From: Liolophura sinensis
Taxonomy: Eukaryota; Mollusca; Polyplacophora; Chitonida; Chitonidae
Direction: 5' to 3'
NCBI RefSeq assembly: GCF_032854445.1
Contig: NC_088302.1
Location: 44,492,645 to 44,556,644, forward strand
DNA length: 64,000 nucleotides
The notes beneath the pieces were generated by a model that had not been told where the DNA came from, did no database searches, and saw nothing but the letters and a program-made list of their open reading frames with translations. A program made the translations under genes and the position numbers. This document shows positions 45,079 to 54,000 of this stretch, piece after piece (position 1 is the first letter of the stretch; every line of letters starts with the position of its first letter).

Positions 45079-48000
45079 CTGTAACAAAAAAGTAAAATGT
45101 TCTTCCTCACTTCCACACTTCTTGACATTTCACTTTTAATTACTGTCTTGCTGACATGCATATTTAATATATCTATAAGGTACATGTGATAAATTGCGTG
45201 TAAAGATATCTCTCCTCCCGTTTCCATTTAGCCCTCAATGTTCACAGGATAATGGGCAAGTTCCTGAAGTCAGCTCTCGGTGTTCATAGGATAATGGGCA
45301 AGCTGCTGAAGTCAGCCCTGAATGTTCACAGCAAAATGGGCAAGCCGCTAAAGTCAGCACTCGGCGTTCATAGAATAATGGGCAGGCCACTGAAGTCAGC
45401 CCTCAATGTTCACAGGATAATGGGCAAGCTGCTAAAGTCAGCACTCGGCGTTCATAGAATAATGGGCAGGCCACTGAAGTCAGCCCTCAATGTTCACAGC
45501 AAAATGGGCAAGCCGCTAAAGTCAGCACTCGGCGTTCATAGAATAATGGGCAGGCCACTGAAGTCAGCCCTCAATGTTCACAGGATAATGGGCAAGCTGC
45601 TAAAGTCAGCCCAAAATGTTCACAGGATAATGGACAAGCTACTGAAGTCAGCCCACGGTGTTCATAGAATAGTGGGCAAGCCGCTGAAATCGGCCCTCAA
45701 TGTTCACAGGATAATGGGCAAGCTGCTCAAGTCAGCCTTCAGTGTTCACCGGGTAATGGGCAGGCTTGCTGATGTCAGTCTTTGGTGTTCACAGGATAAT
45801 GGGCAAGCTCCTGAAGTTAGCCCCGGTGTTTATAGGATAATGGGCAAGCCGCTGAAGTCGGCCCTGAATGTTCACAGGATAATGGGCACGCCGCTAAAGT
45901 CAGCCCTCGGAATTCATAGAATAATGGGCAGGCTGCTGAGGTCAGCCCTCAATGTTCACAGGATAATGGGCAAGCTGCTAAAGTCAGCCCTAAATGTTCA
46001 CAGGATAATGGGCAAGCTACTGAAGTCAGCCCACGGTGTTCATAGAATAATGGGCAGGCCGCTGAAGTCAGCCCTCAATGTTCACAGGATAATGGGCAAG
46101 CTGCTAAAGTCAGCCCTCAATGTTCACAGGATAATGGGCAAGCTGCTCAAGTCAGCCCTCAATGTTCACCGGGTAATGGGCAGGCTTGCTGATGTCAGTC
46201 TTTGGTGTTCACAGGATAATGGGCAAGCTGCTCAAGTCAGCCCTCAATGTTCTCTGGGTAATGGGCAAGCTGCAGAAATCGGCCCTCAATGTTTACAGGA
46301 TAATGGGCAAGCTGCTCAAGTCAGCCCTCAATGTTCACCGGGTAATGGGCAAACTGCTGAAGTCAGTCCTCAGTGTTCACAGCTTAATGGGCAAGCTGCT
46401 GAAGTCAGTCCTCGGTGTTCACAGGACAATGGGCAAGCTGATCAAGTCAGTCCTCGGTGTTCACAGGACAATGGGCAAGCTGCTGAAGTCAGTCCTCGGT
46501 GTTCACAGGACAATAGGCCAGCTGCTGAAGTCAGTCCTCGGTGTTCACAGGACAATGGGCAAGCTGCTGAAGTCAGTCCTCGGTGTTCACAGGACAATGG
46601 GCAAGCTGCTGAAGTCAGCCCTCAGTGTTCACAGGACAATGGGCAAGCTGCTGAAGTCAGCCCTCAGTGTTCACAGGACAATGGGCAAGCTGCTGAAGTC
46701 AGTCCTCGGTGTTCACAGGACAATGGGCAAGCTGCTGAAGTCAGTCCTCAGTGTTCATAGGACAATGGGCAAGCTGCTGAAGTCAGCCCTCAGTGTTCAC
46801 AGGACAATGGGCAAGCTGCTGAAATCAGCCCTCAGTCTTCAAATGATAAAGTTCCAGGTAATGAAGACATCCTTGACTGTTCCTGAAGGATAATGGGCTA
46901 GCTGCTGATGCAATCTATCCACTTAATCTAACAATCAAATTAGATATACATGTATACCACTATGGTAATACCTGTACCTATCCGACACTATGAATACCCA
47001 GTCCTCCAGTGTCCTGTCAAGGGACATCTTCATACCATGTCAGCTGGCAGGTTTAGACATCATTTTGGAAAGTGGATTAAGTAAAAGTATTATCATTAAT
47101 AGGGATTACACTTACTGAATATTTTACATGTATTGCTGGTGATTTGGTGCCTAACTCTGAGGACGCCGGTTCAAAACCCACAGTGGTCTCAGCCAATTTT
47201 CAGCTCTAGAATCTGTGCTATATTCAGAAAGTATAATCCCTATTAATGATAATACTGTCACGTCAGCTGATACATGGAAATTGCAGAAGCTGTGCCAAAT
47301 AATTCTGCAAGTGTTATTTTCCCTTATATGCCTCTCTCTTTATCTTCCATTACACGTGAAACTACTAAGACTTTACCTCAGTGCTAGTGAGTGGTACATA
47401 TTCCATTTGAGCTCACTTAAGACTGTTACAAGGATGAAACTTTTAAACCCAGTTCTTGCTGATAATCTGTCTCGTATATGATAGCCTGTCAAAAACTCGA
47501 TAGAGACTTTCATACTCACCAGCAAATTCATCATATTTAAAATTCAGATCACAGGTGTTTTCTTGTCACTACACAGTACCTTATAAAACTGTTGTTGCTT
47601 GTCTGGTAGCTTCCTTGCATGGCGAAGAACCTTCTGTAGATCTGCCTGTAATATACATATAAATAACAATGTAGTGCAATAAAAATTCTCCAAATTTTAC
47701 ACTAAATCCACATATTCCTTACAAGTGATTCCAGATAACTGAGACAAAATAGATTTGACAATTTCGTAATTCACTTGTTCATGCTGTACAGCAAATACAT
47801 CAAACCATTCTCTTGATACAATTTGGAATATTGATTTACTCAACGGGTATTTTAGGCACTACTGATGAACATTTCATTTATATGATGACAGCCAGCATTA
47901 TGTTGGGAGGAAAATGAGCCCTGTGAAAACCCACAACTATCCACTAGTCACCGGCAGACCTTCCTATGTACCACTGAAGAGGAAGCCAGTATGAGCCGAA

Positions 48001-51000
48001 AGGCTTTGGAACAGAGCACAGGGTCAGAGTGGGGCAGATGCAAGTGTAGGAGGCCATTTGGTGCCTATTCTATGATTTGATTTATTTATTTGATTGGTGT
48101 TTTGCACCGCACTAAAGAATATTTAACTTACACGATGGTGGCCAGCATCAAGGTGGTAGGAAACTAGGCAAAGCCCAAGGGAAAAGCATGACCAACCACA
48201 GGTTGCTGTCAGACCTATGTACGGCCAGAGAGGAAGACAGCAAGAGCTGGATTTGAACTTACAGTGACACCATTGGTGAGAGGCTCCTGGGTCAGTGTGC
48301 TCTGCTGGCATGCTAAGGCCATAGGCCTCTTTTAAGATTTGAAGGACAAACAGAGTCTCCTGAATCAGTCATATGTACCTGTAATCCTGAAGGTTTTATC
48401 CAAACAACACAGCTTTGCGCATAGCTCCTCTTATCCTGGGGTCGAACAGGAAACGGACTACGCACAACATCATCTTCCCCGTAGGGTGGGACACTAAAGT
48501 CTGACGAGGGGCCAAGATGGTTCATGTTACCTAACCAACTTAAGGCCTCAGCCCCTGGGTAAGAGAAAAAGTACATCTGAAGATGCTATCATGGCCATCA
48601 AGCCTAATCAAAAGAGATTCAACTAACTGTTAATCTATGATAGTACCGAATAAACTAGATGCTGTGTGAGCAGAAAACATATCCCTCCCCGTACCTCCAC
48701 CACCGGCACATGTGATACACTCAATATATATTGGTAATATGAATGTGACTAGAGGGGAAGGCATGCAGTAAATCTTCAACCTTTTCGACATTTATAGCAC
48801 TTTTTTCACTAGAATTTTATGCAGACAATTATTATAAAGATAATGCTAATAATTACACAATTACAAGGAAAACACTTAAGTACTTGCCTGGCTCTAACAA
48901 GGAAAGCATTAAGTTAGACTTTTTCTTGCTGTCTGCCCAAGAGTAAAGTATTCCAAACCAGTTCTCACTGAAAACACAAGCAGTATGTTCCATCTTGTAA
49001 CATGAACACGAACAAAGCATACCAGGTAGCTAAATTTCATACTGGTCCATGGGTCTTTGTAGTGGAATTGCATATGTTTCAGTCGACGTTGTTTCATTCC
49101 AGGTCCACTTTACTTGCATTATATGAGGTTTGCCAGAGATCATTTGCCTTCCACTAATAGCACATACACATTGAGCTGGCTTAGCAGATGAGTAGCTGTT
49201 TTTCAACAGTAGTTAGTTTCATGGGTAGAGAACACCAGACTTACTGAAGTAAACCACGCGCTTTTGGCAAGTAAGTGAAGAACTTTCCCACATGACCAGC
49301 CCATTGCATATGCCATATTGATTTAAGACAAATGATCTTCAACAAAGTTCATCTAAGAGTACACCAACCAGTGATGTTGATGTGATGTGGTATGTGGTAT
49401 ATGTGACATGTGGATGGCCAATGACTTCAAACAAACTTCCTGCAGCTACTTGCTGCCGCCAAAGTTGGGGAAACAGAACCAACACCTCTTGAGTGTGTTA
49501 AAAACAAAACCCTCTATGTATGAGTATACATCTGTATGGTAAATGCGTGAACCAATTTTGATATAAAGGTTACAGACTGAATTTTCAGGAAAGAGCAGAC
49601 TTGCTATCCAAACACACAGACATACCTTAGTTTGGTTAAAGCCACCATACCCTCCACCTTAAGGCTGCCGTGTAGCAAGACTGTAAAGGACGGTGTCTTT
49701 CCATCCTCAGGCCGGGAGCTGGAGGTGTTCAGTTCCTCATCTGTATCTTTGCTTTCCCCTGCATTTCCATTTTCTGTGAAAGGTATTGTTAATAGTTTTG
49801 ATTAATACATTGACACTGTGATCTTTACATGAATTCTCAGCATCACAAAGTTTTCACGTGAAAGGGAGACAATTACTCTGGCCAGACGACTGCTCTCCCT
49901 TACATCCTGGTAAATGAAAACAGCCTATGGCCGATCTGGTTCAAAGCAACAGTCTACATTATCATACGTGTAAGATATAGTTTCTTGCATCATTGGAAAC
50001 ATGGTAGAGCCTAGAGGTGAACTAATCACGGTCTGATTGAAACATATGACCTTGTTGGTCTAGAGAGAAATGGCTACAGGGTGAGCAGCACTTCAGCAAC
50101 TTGAAATAGAAAGAAAACTAGTGAAGAACATTATGGCTTAACAATAAGCTACCAACAAACTACCGCAAAGGGGACGTACAGATATGACACAACAGATCAA
50201 TGGAAGACAACACAGTTGTCTTCACTGAATGATCGAACGACAGACAGCTAAACTGTCCCAAGTGTGATGCTGATCACTCGTCACCAATGCCCAACAACCC
50301 GTGCAAGATTCCGAGTATCTCACATAATAAAGAAAGATGGTAATTCTATATGTTTCACAATAACACACAAATCTCATATTTTAGTATAGCAAGACTTTGT
50401 GACTACCAAACACCTGCTTAAAGGAATACAGAATGGCTTCTGATTGGCTGTGTGAGAGGTAGGCAAGTCCAGGCTGTGCCGTGGTCAAGCTTAATTTTAG
50501 GTATGGTAAATTTAATCAAGTATGATCAAGGCTGCGAGACTTCACCCAGGAAATACTCCACTCTCTCCACTATGAGCCAGTGAGCGTTGATTCTGTATCA
50601 CTTTAAGCCGAGATAGATTTCATGGCTCTCCTGCTGTAAAGAGTCTCACCCTCAGCAGATTTTTCTTTGCGCTGTGAGGAGGATGGTACCACCAGATGGC
50701 GAGAGACAATTTGTGGACTGGCAATGTCTGCTATGTCCAGGAATCCTATGATACTTAACTCATCTGATACAGTCTGCTGAATTTTTGTAAACTCTGTTTC
50801 TCTACAAAACATAAAACAGAAATCCAAAAACTTACTTGGAAATTATTTACAGGTTTTATCAACACAATGAAACCTTTTGAGCAGACATGCTCATTGCAAG
50901 AATTTAATATTAGAAACCATATCATGTGAAAAACCTACCTGAAATTGCTATAACTGTTTGTCTTTTTTGTTTTATTGTTCTCCAGAACAATACACCCACG

Positions 51001-54000
51001 CCTTTGAGTGAGTAAGTGAAAGAGTGCTTGGGGTTTAACACCCAAGCCTTTGAGTGAGTAAGTGAATGAGTGCTTGGGGTTTAACACCCAAGCCTTTGAG
51101 TGAGTAAGTGAATGAGTGCTTGAGGTTTAACACCCAAGCCTTTGAAGAACATTTAACTTATATCATGACACTGGGATGACTCCATTACAAAAAACAATCT
51201 CATTTTAATGGGGAAATGTAACATTATTTTACAAGAATAAAACAGACATTGATTATGTAGCAGGCTTTTCAAAAAAGCTGATAACTAATAAACTATATAA
51301 TATGGTGCCTACAAAATCTTACAACATGAAATGCTATTATTTGTCTCAAGCGCCAATCCTAAAATGTAGGAACATGATTTAGCAACACACACAGACATCA
51401 AACCTACCCTACGTAGGTTTCTGGGGGAGGGAACAAGTTGACTTGACACTTAAGGTTTCCGCAACGCAGTAAGCCGTAGTACGGTGTGTAATAGGTTTCT
51501 CCCAGCCTTAAAAAGACCTGCTGGACAGATCTGAGGCTTAGCTGACCCTCGGGAACAAAAACCTCCCCGCCACGCCCATTCATATCAATCAGCTGCTGGT
51601 AGAGTGGCAGGGAGGAGTTTAGCTCTCCATCTCCAGGATTGGAGATACACACGACATGAAGTTTACAGGGAAAGGCAAAGGGTAGAGGGAATTTCTCTTC
51701 AGGGCCCCTGGATTCCTTATTCGCCAGGCTGTTTAGAGAATGACGAAGTGACCCAGGTCCTGTTCCCGCATTACCGTCGGTGACCAGAATAACCTGAAAT
51801 CACCAAATCACCAAAGCATTTCATGAAAATTGAACAACAGCAAACAATTTTATTTACCTTCAAATTCCATCCTTTCACAAAAGCTAAAAAATGGTGCTCA
51901 TCTTAACACAAATTGCTTTGTTTAAAGGGACATCCTTCTGATGTCAAAAAAATTGTAGTGTTATTTTCAACGTGATCTACATAAAGTTGAGACTTCCAAA
52001 TATCTACAGACAAGTATGTGACTTTGAGTGAACAATCAAATGTTCAGTTTTATCCGGGGTTTCCCTTTGACCAAAAACTCACTAAAGTCGCTGTATTTAG
52101 AAAGCCTGACTTCTTTTAGTCAGATACCGCTCCTTGTTGTCAAGACAACGGAAGATGTTCAGCAAACCTGAAATGTCAGGCACAGTATTGAGTTATAATT
52201 ATGGACAGCACCATGCACATGTAGCTTCAGTTCTGCCGTTCAGATCTTTGGGAGTTACGAATACTTTATAATTTTTCCATAGAAAGGACGATTGTATTTG
52301 GTTTACTGGACTTATTATTCACTTTCATCCTAAAGCATTGTTTACATGTGCAATTCACAAGCAAATGTTGCAATGTGAGAATCTTTGTGCTGCCTTATTT
52401 GCATGTTATCTTGTCTGGCAAACACTTCAGAACAGTGATGGATTTCCTCTTATAATTTTTTTAAAGACATTTTTGGGAAATGGAGGTTTTGTCAGGCGAC
52501 AAATGCAACTTGTTCTTATATTTAGCTGAACCAACTCAAAAATTTATGAATTTCTTTTGACAGTACCTGGTATGTTCCTTTAAAGGCCATATGTCCATGT
52601 ATGTTAATCCACGTTGAGATTCATTAATTTATTATTGTTGCTTAATGCCACACACAATAAATTTTCACTTCTATGACTTTCACTGATGAATTATCCTGCA
52701 TGTGATGTACCGATATGCACACATTGTTGGAAGATGAGTGGTCCTCAGTGAATTATACACAGTAGATTGCACAACGGCCACATGAGTAGCACTGACAGCT
52801 GATTATCACCTGTGCAGTAAACAGTGAACTATATACAGTAGAGTGCACAACGGCCACACAAGTAGCACTGACTGCTGATTATCACCAGTGCAGTAAACAG
52901 TGAACTATACACAGTAGAGTGCACAACGGCCACACAAGTAGCACTGACAGCTGATTATCACCAGTGCACTAAACAGTGAATTATACACAGAAGATTGCAC
53001 AACGGCCACACGAGTAGCACTGACAGCTGATTATCACCAGTGCAGTAAACAGTGAATTATACACAGTAGATTGCACAACGGCCACACGGATAGCACTGAC
53101 TGCTGATTATCACCAGTGCAGTAAACAGTGAATTATACTCAGTAGATTGCACAATGGCCACATGAGTAACATTGACTACTGATTATCAGCAATACAGTAA
53201 ACAGTGAGATTGGGGTAATCTACAGCTCCCAGTTCAAGGACTTGTGTGTCACAGAGATTGTAAGGCAAGCAGTTTAATTACTCAGCCAAGGCCTGTTCTG
53301 TACAAGGTATATCCAAGGATATCAGATACACACTTATCTCACATGTATATTCAGTGGATACACTTATCTTACATACACATATCTTATGTGTATATCACAT
53401 GATACAAGATACACTACACAGGCATTAATATCAATATCTCATGGGTATATCAGATGATACTTATCTTACATAAACATATCTTATGTGTATATCAGGTGAT
53501 ATAAGATACACTAAACAGACTTTAACATGCATTTATCTCATGTATATCAAATGATACCTATCTTACATATGCATTTACCTCACGTGTATATCAGAGGATA
53601 CACTTTTGTTACATGCACACTTATCCTAGACCGTGGGATACAGCTATATTCTCGAATCATGCACACAACGTCAAATGTGTCTGCTGAGTAGTTATCTCCC
53701 TTTGTTCAAACACAATGTCATCTCACTGAAGCGATTTGCCTATTGATGATATTGAAATCAAGAAGATATACATCACAGCTCAAAACACCTTAATGGCCGA
53801 CAGGAAGTGCAGCCAAATATTGCGCGCATTTCTCCTTGAAAAAAATCAGCCAGCAGACTTTGAAAATTTTGATGAGACACTGCTAAATGACGCACTCTCT
53901 CACTTCTACATAGATGCACAAAAACCTGACGACGAACAATACAAGTCACTCTCACTGGTAGCAATCTGTCATGGACTGAATCACTATCTTAAAGCACTGC

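Noticed and set aside
45252-46760. 502-codon plus-strand open frame
   Set aside because: It lies wholly in the 42-bp minisatellite within an INTS14 intron. Length and openness follow from a stop-free unit of 14 codons, and it changes peptide register at one-base indels.
46186-46893. 235-codon plus-strand open frame
   Set aside because: Second stop-free frame of the same minisatellite.
51413-51413. INTS14 exon 3 ending at TAC|GTAGGG
   Set aside because: It leaves phase 0, which is incompatible with the phase-2 entry required by exon 4; the donor five bases on restores the frame.
52746-53201. CRISPR-like regular repeats
   Set aside because: Units are contiguous 76-bp copies without unique spacers, in a eukaryotic intron.
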